Part shown: positions 1-9,052 of the stretch, piece after piece
How positions within the stretch are numbered: position 1 is the stretch's first letter
Layout of the letters: each line of letters begins with the position of its first letter
Notes under the pieces: generated by a model
What the model was told of the DNA's origin: nothing
Seen by the model: only the letters and a program-made list of their open reading frames with translations
Databases searched by the model: none
Made by a program: the position numbers and the translations under genes
NCBI GenBank assembly: GCA_029558955.1
Contig: JAKQCW010000063.1
Span: 1 to 35,604, forward strand
Origin: Chloroflexota bacterium
GTDB lineage: Bacteria; Chloroflexota; Anaerolineae; JAAEKA01
Length of the DNA: 35,604 bases
Direction of reading: 5' to 3'

Positions 1-57
1 CGAATGGCCGTTCAATGATCCGTTGTTGTTAACCTTGACCGATTGCTTGTGTGACAT
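1..57 (-). CDS. N-terminal stub of an unidentified protein, cut by window edge
   Basis: The minus strand from position 57 reads ATG and stays open for 19 codons to the window edge, giving a peptide that begins MSHKQSVKVNNNGSLNGHS. A good Shine-Dalgarno (AGGAG) lies 8 bases upstream of the ATG, at about 66-70, which is why this start is believed. The peptide is polar and has no signal sequence. Too little is present to name a family. Confidence 0.5.
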   Translation of the reverse strand, partial: MSHKQSVKVNNNGSLNGHS

Positions 58-121
58 CTTCTTGACTCCTTCGGTGTTCGGTGTATTGTACACTAAATTC
101 GTCGAGTAAGCTGTTTCACCT

Positions 122-127
122 ATTATA
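122..127 (-). promoter_or_regulatory. Candidate -10 element for the left-edge gene
   Basis: The minus strand reads TATAAT here, a perfect -10 hexamer about 65 bases upstream of the ATG at 57. No convincing -35 lies 17 bases further up. A second weaker hexamer, TACAAT, lies nearer the gene at about 86-91. Either could serve; this is inference from the hexamers alone. Confidence 0.3.
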
Positions 128-162
128 GACACAAAGGGTAACCGGAATGGCGGGAGGTGTTT

Positions 163-351
163 CCGGGTTACGCATTACGCATTACGCATTACGTATCCCA
201 CAACGCGCACCCCATACCCACCACAACCGAAGTCCCTTCCGGGTTACGCATTACGCATCACGCATTACGTGCCGCACAACGCGCACCCCATACCCACCAC
301 AACCGAAGTCCCTTCCGGGTTACGCATTACGCATTACGCATTACGCATCAC
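163..351. repeat. 76-bp tandem repeat with nested 7-bp TTACGCA units
   Basis: Three units begin with CCGGGTTACGCATTACGCAT at 163, 239 and 315, a period of exactly 76 bp; the third is partial. Within each unit the heptamer TTACGCA is itself repeated three to four times. The rest of each unit (CACAACGCGCACCCCATACC and following) is nearly identical between copies. The array touches the 3' end of the beta-helix gene, and that gene's stop codon (348-350) lies inside the last unit. Both strands read through short open frames here, but these are repeat artefacts. Confidence 0.9.
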
Positions 352-1844
352 TCCACCAACATGACTGGAAGCCATCTCCGCCACGGCACGACGCTGGCAA
401 ATTCGACGGCGCCGATGTCGCAGTGTGGCCCGATGGGTCGCATCATCCAGCGCTGATCGAGGCCGCTGATCGGGGCAGTCAGACAGGTCGCATCCACGCC
501 GCCGTCGATGGCCGGGCTGCCGGGCAACGGCGCCATGGTCAAGGTGGAACCGCCGTTGTCTTGCAGCGGGCCAAGCAAGGGATCCGCATTGATGCCCGGA
601 CAGGTGGCGTCAGGGTAGCTGAGATTGCCGCCCCCGTCGGTGATGGAGCCCGTGCAGTTGACGCCCGTCGAGCTGTTGGCGACGATCGTATTGCTGAGAA
701 CAATGGAGCCATCCGGGAGGTCGTTGATGATCGGGACGCCGTAGAGGGTCGAGTTGATGACGCGAACCGTGCTTTCATAGCCGGCCAGGATGCCGCCGAC
801 ATTGCTGCCGCCGTTGGCGGCCAGGGTGCTGTTGGCGACCGTCACCGTGGCTTGACCGCCGCCGACGATGTCGAAGCCGGCGTCTCCGTTGTTGGAAAAG
901 GTGCTGTTGACCACGGTCGCCACGCCCCCATCGTCGCCGCTCATCAGGCCGCAATAGCTGTTGTCCACGAACGTGCTGTCGCGCACGCTCAGCCAACTGT
1001 CCCAGCCCCGGATCCCGCAGCTGCCATTGCCGCGGAAAACACTGTCGACCACATCCAATCCGCTCCATTCGATGAGGTTGACCCCGCTGCCGCTGTTGTC
1101 TTCAAAAACGCTGCCGCGAACGGTCGCGGAGGCGGAGGCGTAGACCTCAGTCCTGATGACGTCGCCGGTGTTGTTGGAAAGCGTGCTATCCTGGACGGTC
1201 AAGTCAGCACTGTTGCCCAACAAGATCACATCGCCCGTGTTCTGCTCAAGCGTGCTGTTGCGAATGGTCATGGCAAAGTGCTGGGGATACGAATCGCTGT
1301 CGTGATAGAGAACGGACCCTGTCCTACCGGCTGAGTTGGCAACAAAATCGCTGTCCGTGATCTCCACGGTGACGTGGCCGCAATCCTCCTGACAGTGGGT
1401 CATGACGTAAAGCCCGCCGCCCCACCAGTGGGCGCTGTTGCCGCTGAACACGCTGTCATCGATCACGATGGTGGTATCGCCGCACGACACATAGCAATCG
1501 GACACGAAGATGCCGCCGCCGTTGGTCGCATGGCCGTCGGCGATGGTGATCTGGCGGAGGTTGAGCGTTGTTCCTGGGGTCACGTTGAACACGCGCACGG
1601 CGCCGCCGCCGCTGATGGTGACGTCCCACGAGTCGCCGTCGATGGTGGTGTCGGCCTCGATGACCAACTCGTCCCGCAGCGCAATGATGCCGTTGCACCG
1701 CATGGTGACCAATCCGCCGCCGACCAACGCGCGCCGCAGGTTTTGATCGGTGCAGGAAGTGACGACTCCTTCCGCCGAGACGTCTGAGGCAGAGCTTACG
1801 AGAACTAACAACAGCAGAGCCGCAGCAAGGAGTACAACGCGCAT
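348..1844 (-). CDS. Secreted parallel beta-helix repeat protein
   Basis: This is a 498-residue exported protein. It has a clear signal peptide (MRVVLLAAALLLLVLVSSAS, cleaved near DVSA-EG) followed by a long series of imperfect NSTFSNNGD / DSVFRGNG-like rungs, the pattern of right-handed parallel beta-helix proteins. Near the C-terminus are SPAIDGG, LDQRW and CDIGAVEF, matching the choice-of-anchor Q domain that follows such helices in surface proteins. It ends WRRWLPVMLVE, resembling the short hydrophobic tails of many Chloroflexota secreted proteins. Start 1844 is chosen because AAAGGA sits 8 bases upstream and the signal peptide begins there; an in-frame ATG at 1865 adds seven polar residues. 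Likely role is surface adhesion or polysaccharide binding; no catalytic motif was recognised. The stop codon lies inside the 76-bp repeat array. Confidence 0.85.
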   Translation of the reverse strand: MRVVLLAAALLLLVLVSSASDVSAEGVVTSCTDQNLRRALVGGGLVTMRCNGIIALRDELVIEADTTIDGDSWDVTISGGGAVRVFNVTPGTTLNLRQITIADGHATNGGGIFVSDCYVSCGDTTIVIDDSVFSGNSAHWWGGGLYVMTHCQEDCGHVTVEITDSDFVANSAGRTGSVLYHDSDSYPQHFAMTIRNSTLEQNTGDVILLGNSADLTVQDSTLSNNTGDVIRTEVYASASATVRGSVFEDNSGSGVNLIEWSGLDVVDSVFRGNGSCGIRGWDSWLSVRDSTFVDNSYCGLMSGDDGGVATVVNSTFSNNGDAGFDIVGGGQATVTVANSTLAANGGSNVGGILAGYESTVRVINSTLYGVPIINDLPDGSIVLSNTIVANSSTGVNCTGSITDGGGNLSYPDATCPGINADPLLGPLQDNGGSTLTMAPLPGSPAIDGGVDATCLTAPISGLDQRWMMRPIGPHCDIGAVEFASVVPWRRWLPVMLVE

Positions 1845-2366
1845 CGAAGGGTTCCTTTCATTCATCGCCGTCAGGACAGCGCCGGTGATCGAGAGACAGC
1901 GCACACTTCAATCAACGGGACGCGCAAGGCGATTCTGCCATCCGACGGCCCAGGAACCGGTCTTCTCTGTTGGGACGCTCCTTTTCTTTGCTGCGGGATG
2001 AGTTCACCACTCGGGCCAGTCCTGACCTGCACCCCGGCACGGAGCCTGACGGAGTGCAACACCTGGAGGGGATCAGCGAGCCGGCGTTTGCAGTTGTTGC
2101 ACAAAGCCGCCGAACCTTTCCTGCGGCGGCCGCAGGACGGGCTTGGCGGCTTTGTGTGAGACGAGAACCGTGAAGTGCGTCGAACAGGTTCAGTCGGCGG
2201 TCGCTATGCAGCCACCAACGCGCGCCTGCCGCCGGAATGACGCACGGTCAGGGCAGGGCGAAGGCATCAGCCGCCAGCGTCTGGCCGTCGGGCGAGATCT
2301 CGCATCTCTGTGCGGCGAAGCTGGGGCTATGGCCCTGGCGCGTTTGCCAGTGACCATCGATGAGCT
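1845..2366. other. Intergenic region with one hairpin repeat, no credible gene
   Basis: The 522 bases between the fucosidase stop and the beta-helix start hold only shadow frames with no family resemblance. The one structure seen is an inverted repeat: CACAAAGCCGCC at 2100-2111 and GGCGGCTTTGTG at 2145-2156, followed by TGAG. This is a degenerate single copy of the 106-bp hairpin family found at 19922-20239. No clear promoter for the beta-helix gene was identified. Confidence 0.6.
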
Positions 2367-3650
2367 TTACTTCAAAGTCAGCTCGATCACCGGCACAGTC
2401 ACATCGGGTTTCCTGACGGGCAGGAAAAGCAACTGCGTGCCCGGCCGGATCGTCATCTGGCGCGTCTCCCATTCGCTGCCGGTCAGCGGGACCTCGCTGC
2501 CGTCGTGCAGGAAGCGGGCATACGCCACCCGCCCGTCCATCTCAGGCAGGTGCAGATGCTTGAAGGGCCAGGCGAAGATGTGGACGTAGACCTTGTCCCC
2601 ATTCTGGGTCAGGCGGCAGTCCGGCGGCGCGGTGAACTCGCTCTGCGTGCAGCCGTAGATGGCCTCGCCGTGCAGCGCCATCCAGTCGCGGTAGACGCCC
2701 AATGCTTGCTCTGCGCGCGGGTCGAACGTCCCCAGCGCGGTCGGGCCGACGTTCATCAGCATGTTGCCGCCGCAGGCCACGGTGTTGACCAACAACATGA
2801 TCAACTGCTCAGGACTCTTCCAGGTGTCCTCGTCGCGGTGATAGCCCCAGGAGCCGCTGAAGGTGTGGCAGGCCTCCCAGACCACCGGCTCTCCCTCCAC
2901 CCGCACCCATTCGGTGGGCTGGATTTGCTCCGGCGTGTAGACATCGGCGCGCACGTCGGGCAGGTCCATGCGGTTGTTGAGGATGATGTTCGGGCTGAGC
3001 CGCCGGATCATGGCGTGGAGCTGATCGCTCTTCCAGTCGGCGCGGCCCTTGCCAGGCAGTCCGTTGTAGGTCTCGGTAGGATAGGAAAAATCGCACCAGA
3101 GAATGTCGGGGGCGAAGTTGGTCAGCAGCTCGGCCACCTGGTTGCGCATGTACTCGGCGTAGCGGGAAATGACCCGCTCCTTGTTCAACTGCGCCGCGTC
3201 CGGGTTATCGCGCAGCGGGTGGTACATGTCGATGGTAAAGTCGGGGTGGCTCCAGTCCAGCAGCGAGTAGTAGAGGCCGACTCTGAGCCCCTCGGCGCGG
3301 AAAGCCTCCGCGAAGGGAGCGATCAGGTCCTGGCCATAGGGGGTGTTGGTGGCCTTGAAGTCGGTGTAGGCGCTGTCCCAGAGGCAGAAGCCCTCGTGGT
3401 GTTTGGCGGTCAGGATGACGTACTTCATCCCGGCCGCGCGGGCGCTGCGCGCCCAGGCGCGCGGGTCATAGTGCGTCGGGTTGAAGCGCGACAGGTAGCG
3501 TTCCCTGTACAGCGCCGCTTCGATCTTTTCAGCGGTCATCAGCCACTCGTGGCGAGCGGACAGGGCATAGAGGCCCCAGTGGATGAACATACCAAAGCGA
3601 TCATGGACGAACCATTCCGTGTCGCCGGTGGTGGGTCTTGGTGTCAACAT
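2367..3650 (-). CDS. Alpha-L-fucosidase, GH29 family
   Basis: This 427-residue protein hydrolyses terminal alpha-L-fucose from glycans by a retaining mechanism. GH29 hallmarks are present: RFGMFIHWGLYALSARHEW near residues 18-36, TAKHHEGFCLWDS near 81-93, and ILWCDFSY near 183-190, whose aspartate (about D187) sits where the family's nucleophile lies. GGNMLMNVGP further on matches the conserved (G)GNLLLNVGP strand. There is no signal peptide, so it probably acts in the cytoplasm on imported oligosaccharides. Start 3650 has GGAG five bases upstream (TTTGGAGCGCCTATG); an in-frame TTG at 3668 is less likely. It is a single-gene unit with a candidate extended -10 at 3739-3747. Confidence 0.9.
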   Translation of the reverse strand: MLTPRPTTGDTEWFVHDRFGMFIHWGLYALSARHEWLMTAEKIEAALYRERYLSRFNPTHYDPRAWARSARAAGMKYVILTAKHHEGFCLWDSAYTDFKATNTPYGQDLIAPFAEAFRAEGLRVGLYYSLLDWSHPDFTIDMYHPLRDNPDAAQLNKERVISRYAEYMRNQVAELLTNFAPDILWCDFSYPTETYNGLPGKGRADWKSDQLHAMIRRLSPNIILNNRMDLPDVRADVYTPEQIQPTEWVRVEGEPVVWEACHTFSGSWGYHRDEDTWKSPEQLIMLLVNTVACGGNMLMNVGPTALGTFDPRAEQALGVYRDWMALHGEAIYGCTQSEFTAPPDCRLTQNGDKVYVHIFAWPFKHLHLPEMDGRVAYARFLHDGSEVPLTGSEWETRQMTIRPGTQLLFLPVRKPDVTVPVIELTLK

Positions 3651-3680
3651 AGGCGCTCCAAATCTCAAAATGGGTGCTCA

Positions 3681-3732
3681 GGCCGGTCTCCGACCGAGCC
3701 TTCTTACGCTCGGGCCGGTCTCCGACCGAGCC
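3681..3732. repeat. Two copies of dispersed GGCCGGTCTCCGACCGAGCC repeat
   Basis: The 20-mer GGCCGGTCTCCGACCGAGCC occurs at 3681-3700 and 3713-3732. Its core GGTC-TCC-GACC is palindromic. The same element recurs as arrays at 20380-20546 and, on the other strand, at 26335-26449. Here it lies in the presumed 5' leader of the fucosidase, between the candidate -10 and the start codon. Confidence 0.9.
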
Positions 3733-3738
3733 CGCCGT

Positions 3739-3747
3739 ATTATACCA
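3739..3747 (-). promoter_or_regulatory. Extended -10 promoter candidate for the fucosidase
   Basis: The minus strand reads TGGTATAAT, a perfect -10 with the TGn extension, about 90 bases upstream of the fucosidase ATG at 3650. No -35 consensus is visible, as is usual for extended -10 promoters. The predicted leader would contain both repeat copies at 3681-3732. Confidence 0.5.
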
Positions 3748-3793
3748 ATGTTCCATGACAACAGCGATTCCACTGATGGCGGCTGCCATGCAG

Positions 3794-3860
3794 GAGTCGA
3801 GCCTTCAGGCGGTCCGCGCGCCCATCCCGCGTCAGCCAGACCCGGCTAAAGCCTCGACTC
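3794..3860. repeat. Imperfect inverted repeat, possible small palindromic element
   Basis: The left arm GAGTCGAGCCTTCAGGCGG (3794-3812) pairs imperfectly with the right arm CCGGCTAAAGCCTCGACTC (3842-3860). The right arm core ACCCGGCTAAAGCCTCGAC recurs at 30181-30199 in a similar context, so this is a dispersed element. Nothing else is recognised between 3861 and 3964. Confidence 0.65.
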
Positions 3861-3964
3861 CGCGCCTTATTTGATGGCTGCGCAGGCCGTCCAGCTCCGG
3901 CGTGGAAGCGTGTCTGCGCGGCGCGGCCGCGCTCACCCTCAGCACGGCCTCCTGATCGCCGCTG

Positions 3965-4636
3965 CTAACCCAGGTCTTCCTCCCAGCCGGCGTCGATCAG
4001 TTTGCCGGTGACGCAGTAGATCACGCGCTCGCAGATGTTGGTGCAGCGGTCGGCCGCCCGCTCAAGATTGTGCGCGGCCATCAGCAGCAGGTTGGCCTGG
4101 CGAATCTTGGAGACGTCCTGCATGATCAAGGTCATCAGCTCGGCGTAGATTTGATCATACAGGTCATCGACGATCTCGTCTTCCCTGATGATGGCGCGGG
4201 CCAGGTCCAGGTCCCGGGCGACGAAGGCCTGCAAGGAGTGACCCAACATGCGGTCGATCTGCTCCGTCATGCGCGGCATGTCGACCAGCGGTTTCATCAG
4301 CGGTTCGTCGCCGATGCGGATGTTGACGCGCCCCAGACTCTTGGCGTAGTCGCCGATGCGCTCCAGCTCGTTGACGATGAACAGCGAGGCGGCGATCATG
4401 CGCATATCGCCGGCCATCGGCTGCTGCATCGCGATCAACGCCAACGCGTCGGCCTCGATGGCGTAGCGCTTGTCGTCGATGACGCGATCGCGCTGTACCA
4501 GGGCGCGGCTGGCCGCGACGTCACGCGCTCGGAGATGATCCATGGCCTCCAGCAGCGCCTCCTGAACCAGGCTGCCCAGGGCCAGAATGTCCTCTTGCAG
4601 CTTGACCAACTGCAGTTCGAATGTAGTTCTAGACAT
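3965..4636 (-). CDS. phoU: Phosphate transport regulator PhoU
   Basis: This 223-residue all-alpha protein negatively links the Pst transporter to the PhoR kinase. It has two PhoU three-helix repeats. The characteristic metal-binding-type stretch is seen in both halves: VNELERIGDYAKSLG in the first and AAHNLERAADRCTNICERV in the second. The length matches the family (215-235). Start 4636 (MSRTTFELQL) fits the family N-terminus and has GGAA 8-9 bases upstream; an ATG at 4660 has no ribosome binding site. It is the last gene of pstSCAB-phoU, 67 bases after pstB, as expected for the classical operon. No obvious terminator was seen downstream. Confidence 0.95.
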   Translation of the reverse strand: MSRTTFELQLVKLQEDILALGSLVQEALLEAMDHLRARDVAASRALVQRDRVIDDKRYAIEADALALIAMQQPMAGDMRMIAASLFIVNELERIGDYAKSLGRVNIRIGDEPLMKPLVDMPRMTEQIDRMLGHSLQAFVARDLDLARAIIREDEIVDDLYDQIYAELMTLIMQDVSKIRQANLLLMAAHNLERAADRCTNICERVIYCVTGKLIDAGWEEDLG

Positions 4637-4703
4637 AGCTGTTTTCCAGTTCCAATCCATGAGTGCTGGCGCGCCGGCTCAGCAGTTGCACACCGTTCGC
4701 CGA

Positions 4704-5486
4704 TTACCCAAACCGTCCCGTGATGTAGTCTTCCGTCACCTGGCTCTGCGGGCTGGTGAACATCTCCTTGGTGGCGCCGAACTCTTCCAGATAGCCGGTG
4801 CGGTCGTCCTTGACGGTGAAGAAGGCGGTGTAGTCGGAGACGCGCGCGGCCTGCTGCATGTTGTGCGTCACGATGATGATCGTATATTGACGGGTCAGCG
4901 CCTTCATCAGCTCCTCGATCCGCAGCGTAGCGATGGGATCCAACGCCGAACAGGGTTCGTCCATCAGGATGATGTCGGGCTTGATGGCAATGGCGCGGGC
5001 GATGCACAGCCGCTGCTGCTGGCCGCCAGAGAGCGAATAGCCGCTCTGCCTGAGCTTGTCCTTGACCTCATCCCACAGGGCCGCGCCGCGCAGCGATTCC
5101 TCCACCAGATCGTCCACGTTGCCCTTGAAGCCGTTGACCCTGGCGCCCCAGGCGATGTTCTCGTAGATGCTCTTGGGGAAGGGGTTGGGCTTCTGAAACA
5201 CCATGCCCACACGGCGGCGCACCTCGACCGCGTCCACATCCCGGTCGTAGATGTTTTTGCCGTGGAAATGCACATCGCCGGTGGTGCGTGCGCTGGGGAT
5301 CAGGTCGTTCATGCGGTTGAAGGCGCGCAGCACCGTGCTCTTGCCGCAGCCTGACGGCCCGATCAGCGCCGTGATTTTTTGCCGCTCGATCAGGAGGTTG
5401 ATATCGCGCGCAGCCTGGAAGCTGCCGTAGTAGATGTTCAGATCGTGCGCCTCGGCGGCGTATTTGCCGTTGCTTGCGTTGTTCAT
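4704..5486 (-). CDS. pstB: Phosphate ABC transporter ATP-binding protein PstB
   Basis: This 260-residue cytoplasmic ATPase energises phosphate import through PstC-PstA. The Walker A motif GPSGCGKST is at about 43-51, the Q-loop in [11 protein letters not shown] near 94-104, the ABC signature [14 protein letters not shown] at about 152-165, and Walker [14 protein letters not shown] at about 172-184. The switch histidine is in [20 protein letters not shown]. These are PstB-specific sequences. Start 5486 (MNNASNGKY) has GGAG about 9 bases upstream (CTGGAGAAAAGACTATG). The frame stays open for 31 codons upstream into the gap after pstA, but that stretch is not conserved. It lies 76 bases downstream of pstA. 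Confidence 0.97.
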   Translation of the reverse strand: MNNASNGKYAAEAHDLNIYYGSFQAARDINLLIERQKITALIGPSGCGKSTVLRAFNRMNDLIPSARTTGDVHFHGKNIYDRDVDAVEVRRRVGMVFQKPNPFPKSIYENIAWGARVNGFKGNVDDLVEESLRGAALWDEVKDKLRQSGYSLSGGQQQRLCIARAIAIKPDIILMDEPCSALDPIATLRIEELMKALTRQYTIIIVTHNMQQAARVSDYTAFFTVKDDRTGYLEEFGATKEMFTSPQSQVTEDYITGRFG

Positions 5487-5562
5487 AGTCTTTTCTCCAG
5501 AGGCCGGATCTCTCAGAAGCTCTTGAAGAGCCCCGGACCGGTATTCCGGCCTCTCGCCGTCG

Positions 5563-6813
5563 CTAGTACCTGCGGGCAAAGCGATTGCGCAGGTAGATCG
5601 CGGTCGCGTTCAGGGTTAGCAGCAGGAAGAGCAGCGCCAGAATGGCGGCCGCGGCCAGCCGCTGGAACTCCTCCTGCGGTCGCGCGGTCCATTGGAAGAT
5701 CTGCACCGGCAGCGTGGTGAACTTCGAGAAGGGGCCGGCTGGGTCAACCACGATGAAGGTGGAAACCCCCACCACGATCAACGGCGCGGTCTCGCCGAAG
5801 GCGCGTGACACCGACAGAATCACGCCGGTCAGAATGCCGGGCAGCGCGTTGGGCAGCACGTGGTGCCACGTGGTCTGCCACTTGGTCGCGCCCAGGCCAT
5901 AGGATGCCTCGCGGAAGGCGCGCGGCGTCGCCCGGATCGCCTCGCGGGCATTGATGATCACCAGCGGCAAGATCAGCAGGCCCAGCGTCATGCCGGCCGC
6001 CAGGATCGTGCGGCCATTGGCCGTGCTGGGATCGGCCGCGCCGAAGACAACACCGCTGGTGATCTGCCCAAAGAAGCGCACGAACACCGCCAGGCCCAAC
6101 ATGCCGTAGATGATCGAGGGCACGCCGGCCAGGTTGTTGATGTTGGTTTCGATCAGGCCGTCCAGCTTGCCGCCCTTGCTGTACTCCTCCAGATAGGTCG
6201 CCGCGCCCACGCCCAACGGCGTCGCCACCAGGAAGGCGATCAGCGTCACCCAGATCGAGCCCAGAATGGCCGTGCGGATGCCGGCTGACGTCGGATCGGA
6301 GGACTGCGGCGCGGTGATGAAGTCCCAGTTCAGCCAGGCCTTGAACTCCAGCACCGCGTTGGGGATCGTTGCCAGCTCAGCTTCGATCCGCGCGCGCTCG
6401 AAGATGGACTCGGCCAGCGACCAGCTTTCCACGATCTTGGGCCGCACCACCTCGCTCACCACCAGCGCCAAGACCTCCTCCTGGCTGCGTTCTGCCACGA
6501 GGGCTTGAGCGTTCAGCGCCCGCAGGCGGCCGGCCGAGATATTGGCCGTCAGAATGGCCAGCAACTCCTCCTGGGGCAGCTCCTCCAGGTCTTCGGCCAG
6601 CGACTCCGGGGCGACCTGGTTCTGGATCGCCACGTAGCCAAACGCGTCGTTGGCCACATCCAGCACCAGCACAGCCAGGATCACGACGCCGAGCACGGTG
6701 GCCAGCAAGAACAGCGTGCGAAAGAAGGTTCCCACGCGCCGCCGTTTGCGCACAAAACCGGCGTAGCTCTCGCCCTGCGGGAAGCCGTCATTGGACCGCA
6801 TGTCGCCAGCCAT
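5563..6813 (-). CDS. pstA: Phosphate ABC transporter permease PstA
   Basis: This 416-residue inner-membrane permease pairs with PstC to form the phosphate channel. TM1 is near residues 29-50 ([20 protein letters not shown]). A long extracytoplasmic insert of about 120 residues follows (roughly 55-175), then the PstA core with five more helices. The core includes the EAA-type coupling loop [20 protein letters not shown], which contacts PstB. The insert makes it longer than typical PstA (about 280-300 residues). Start 6813 is chosen because GAGGAG lies 8 bases upstream, inside the last codons of pstC. Only two bases separate the pstC stop from this ATG, implying translational coupling. Confidence 0.95.
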   Translation of the reverse strand: MAGDMRSNDGFPQGESYAGFVRKRRRVGTFFRTLFLLATVLGVVILAVLVLDVANDAFGYVAIQNQVAPESLAEDLEELPQEELLAILTANISAGRLRALNAQALVAERSQEEVLALVVSEVVRPKIVESWSLAESIFERARIEAELATIPNAVLEFKAWLNWDFITAPQSSDPTSAGIRTAILGSIWVTLIAFLVATPLGVGAATYLEEYSKGGKLDGLIETNINNLAGVPSIIYGMLGLAVFVRFFGQITSGVVFGAADPSTANGRTILAAGMTLGLLILPLVIINAREAIRATPRAFREASYGLGATKWQTTWHHVLPNALPGILTGVILSVSRAFGETAPLIVVGVSTFIVVDPAGPFSKFTTLPVQIFQWTARPQEEFQRLAAAAILALLFLLLTLNATAIYLRNRFARRY

Positions 6814-6815
6814 GG

Positions 6816-7796
6816 TCAATACTCCTCGCGGAAGCGCCTGACAATCCAGCGGCTGATCAGGTTCAGCATCATGGTCATCAGAAAGAGCATCATGCCAATG
6901 GCAAAGATGCTGTTGTAGTCAATCGAGTCGTAGCTCAGGTCGCCGCCGCTGATGCGCACCATGTGGCCGGTCATGGTCTCGGCGGCCTTGAAGGGATTGA
7001 GGAAACTGAGGCCGCTCAACGCGTCGCCCCAGGCGCTGAAGTTGCGCGGGCCGGCGCCGGCCGCGATGGCCACCACCATGGTCTCGCCCACGGCGCGCGC
7101 CATGCCTACGATCACGGCCGCGGCGATGCCGGAAATGGCCGCCGGCAGCACCACCCTGACCGCCGTCTCCAGCCGGGTCGCGCCCAGGGCATAGGCGCCC
7201 TCGCGCAGCGCGCGCGGCGTCGCGCTCAGTGCGTCTTCGCTCATGGAGCTGATCGTTGGGATGATCAGGATGCCGATCACGATACCTGCCGAGGCCACAT
7301 TGAAGATCTCGACCACGTCCCGACCGAAGACGCCCTGCAAGATGGGCGTGATGAAGTTGAGGGCAAAGTAGCCGAACACCACCGTGGGCACGCCGGCCAG
7401 GATCTCCATCGTCGGCTTGAGCAGGTTGCGGGCACGCGGCGAGGCATACTCGCTCAGATAGATGGCGATCATCAGCCCCAGCGGCACGGCCACCAGCAGG
7501 CCGATGGCGCTGGTCAGAACGGTGGCGTTGAAGAGGGGAAAGAGCCCGAACTGCAGGATCTTGGGTTGCCACGCCGTGCCGGTGAAGAACTCAGCCAGCG
7601 TAACCTCGTCCAGGCCGAAAAACGCCAGGGCATCGAAGAACAGCACCACCACAATGCCCACGGTGATCAGAACCGACAAGAGGCCGCACAGCCACAATGT
7701 GCTCTGAATGATCTGTTCGCCGCGCCGGGGCCGGCGACGCAGGTCGATCTCAGCCTTGATACCTGGCGCTGCGGCCTTGCTGATGTCTTTTTGCAT
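6816..7796 (-). CDS. pstC: Phosphate ABC transporter permease PstC
   Basis: This 326-residue inner-membrane permease is the partner of PstA. It carries six predicted helices, starting with TLWLCGLLSVLITVGIVVVL. It shows the PstC signatures EFFTGTAWQP, EILAGVPTVVFGYFAL and the coupling loop SEDALSATPRALREGAYALG. The start is uncertain. ATG 7796 (MQKDISKAAAPG) gives the usual family length but has no good ribosome binding site. In-frame alternatives at 7841 and 7874 would add a basic extension. It follows pstS by about 110 bases on the same strand. Confidence 0.94.
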   Translation of the reverse strand: MQKDISKAAAPGIKAEIDLRRRPRRGEQIIQSTLWLCGLLSVLITVGIVVVLFFDALAFFGLDEVTLAEFFTGTAWQPKILQFGLFPLFNATVLTSAIGLLVAVPLGLMIAIYLSEYASPRARNLLKPTMEILAGVPTVVFGYFALNFITPILQGVFGRDVVEIFNVASAGIVIGILIIPTISSMSEDALSATPRALREGAYALGATRLETAVRVVLPAAISGIAAAVIVGMARAVGETMVVAIAAGAGPRNFSAWGDALSGLSFLNPFKAAETMTGHMVRISGGDLSYDSIDYNSIFAIGMMLFLMTMMLNLISRWIVRRFREEY

Positions 7797-7906
7797 GAGC
7801 GGGATTCTGTCGATACGAGATGGGAAGAGCCTGGGCGGCATGGCAGGTCGCCGCCGTTGGCCCTTCCCATCCACTGGTCAGTCTTGGCGACCGGCCGGCG
7901 ACGCTA

Positions 7907-8980
7907 CTACTCCAGCGCCTTCAGCCAGTTCTGACGGGCCGCATCCAGCGCGTCGGCGGCAGCCGGGAAGTAGCCGACATCGAGCACTTCGTCGTTGACG
8001 TAGGTCAGGTAGAAGTTGATGAAGGCGGCGACCTGCGGTTTGGCGACCATGACGCTGGGGGCAGAGTAGATGAAGAGCGGGCGGGCCAGAGGATACTCGC
8101 CGCTGTTGACGCTATCCACGCCGGGAGCGACCCCCTCGATGGCCAGATCGCGCAGGGCGGCTGCATTCTCCTCGAAGTAGGCGAAGCCGAAGTAACCGAT
8201 GGCGTAGGGATCGCCGGAGACGCCTTGCACCAGGACGTTGTCATCCTCGGAGAGCTGCACGTTGGCCGCCGCAAGCAACGCTTCCTCGCCCGCGTCCGGG
8301 AAGGCGGGGTCCATGACCGCTTCGATGAAGTAGTCGAACGTACCAGAGTCGGTGCCGGGGCTGAAGCGCTTGATCGGCTGGTTGGGCCAGGCAGGATCGA
8401 CGTCGGACCAGTTGGTGACCTGGTTGGAAAAGATCTGGGCAAGCTCGGCCAAGGTCAGCCCTTCCTCGCCGATCCAGTCGTTGCCAGCGTTGACCACCAC
8501 GGCCAGCGCGTCGGTGCCGACGCGGAACTCCGTGGCCTCGCGGCCGATGCCGCGGCAGCTTTCCACTTCGCCCGCCTTGATGGCGCGCGAGGCGTTGGCG
8601 ATGTCGGTTTCGCCGGCCACGCAGAAGCGCTCCAGCCCGGCGCCGGTGCCGATGGAGTCGATGGTGATGTTGCCGGCGTAGCCCTCAGCGCGGAAACGCT
8701 CGGCCATGCGCTCGGTCAGCGGGAAGACGGTGGAACTGCCCGCCACGATGATGTCGCCGCTGACCTCCAGCGGGTTGACCTCGGGCAGCGTGACGCCGTC
8801 CGTGGCCGCTTCCTGCGGCGCAGCGGCAGATTCATCGGTGGACGCGGGCGCGGCGGGCGCGGCCGTGGGCTGTTCAGCCGACGCGGCCGGTGCAGGGGTG
8901 GGCTCGGGCGTGCTGCTGCCGCCGCAAGCCGCCAAAACGAGAGCCGCAATGATGAGGCTCAGCGAGACAAGTCGTCGCAT
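7907..8980 (-). CDS. pstS: Phosphate-binding lipoprotein PstS
   Basis: This 357-residue substrate-binding protein captures phosphate outside the membrane and delivers it to PstC-PstA. The signal peptide ends in a lipobox, LVLAAC, so it is lipid-anchored. A low-complexity Pro/Ala/Thr linker follows. Phosphate-binding loops of the family are visible: GSSTVFPLTERMA, SIGTGAGLERFC, ANASRAIK and FSPGTDSGTFDYF. A late segment, VQGVSGDPYAIGYFGFAYF, matches the PstS/SphX type. Start 8980 is chosen because AAGGAG lies about 9 bases upstream; the frame continues upstream without a better site. It is the first gene of the transporter operon, behind the PHO-box promoter at 9038-9113. Confidence 0.96.
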   Translation of the reverse strand: MRRLVSLSLIIAALVLAACGGSSTPEPTPAPAASAEQPTAAPAAPASTDESAAAPQEAATDGVTLPEVNPLEVSGDIIVAGSSTVFPLTERMAERFRAEGYAGNITIDSIGTGAGLERFCVAGETDIANASRAIKAGEVESCRGIGREATEFRVGTDALAVVVNAGNDWIGEEGLTLAELAQIFSNQVTNWSDVDPAWPNQPIKRFSPGTDSGTFDYFIEAVMDPAFPDAGEEALLAAANVQLSEDDNVLVQGVSGDPYAIGYFGFAYFEENAAALRDLAIEGVAPGVDSVNSGEYPLARPLFIYSAPSVMVAKPQVAAFINFYLTYVNDEVLDVGYFPAAADALDAARQNWLKALE

Positions 8981-9037
8981 GGGGTTTTTCTCCTTCTTGG
9001 TTGGAAGCAAGTGGGTTTGTTTGCTCATTTCCCAAGC

Positions 9038-9046
9038 AGTGTAGCA
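9038..9046 (-). promoter_or_regulatory. pstS promoter, extended -10 element
   Basis: The minus strand reads TGCTACACT: a TGn extension followed by the -10 hexamer TACACT (9038-9043). It lies about 58 bases upstream of the pstS ATG. The predicted transcript starts near 9031. The position where a -35 would sit is poor (AAACGG) and is covered by the PHO-box array, as at activator-dependent phosphate promoters. Confidence 0.6.
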
Positions 9047-9052
9047 CCCCCT

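Noticed and set aside
147..1334. Long plus-strand open frame over the repeat and beta-helix gene
   Set aside because: It reads through the TTACGCA tandem repeat and then antisense to the beta-helix gene; the product is His/Ala/Val-rich with no domain pattern, while the minus strand has a signal peptide and repeats.
7797..7874. N-terminal extension of PstC from ATG at 7841 or 7874
   Set aside because: The extra residues are Arg/Pro-rich, have no ribosome site and fall outside the usual PstC length; left as an alternative start.
6369..7934. 521-codon plus-strand frame opposite pstA/pstC
   Set aside because: It is a shadow of the permease genes; it has no hydrophobic or domain pattern and no ribosome binding site.
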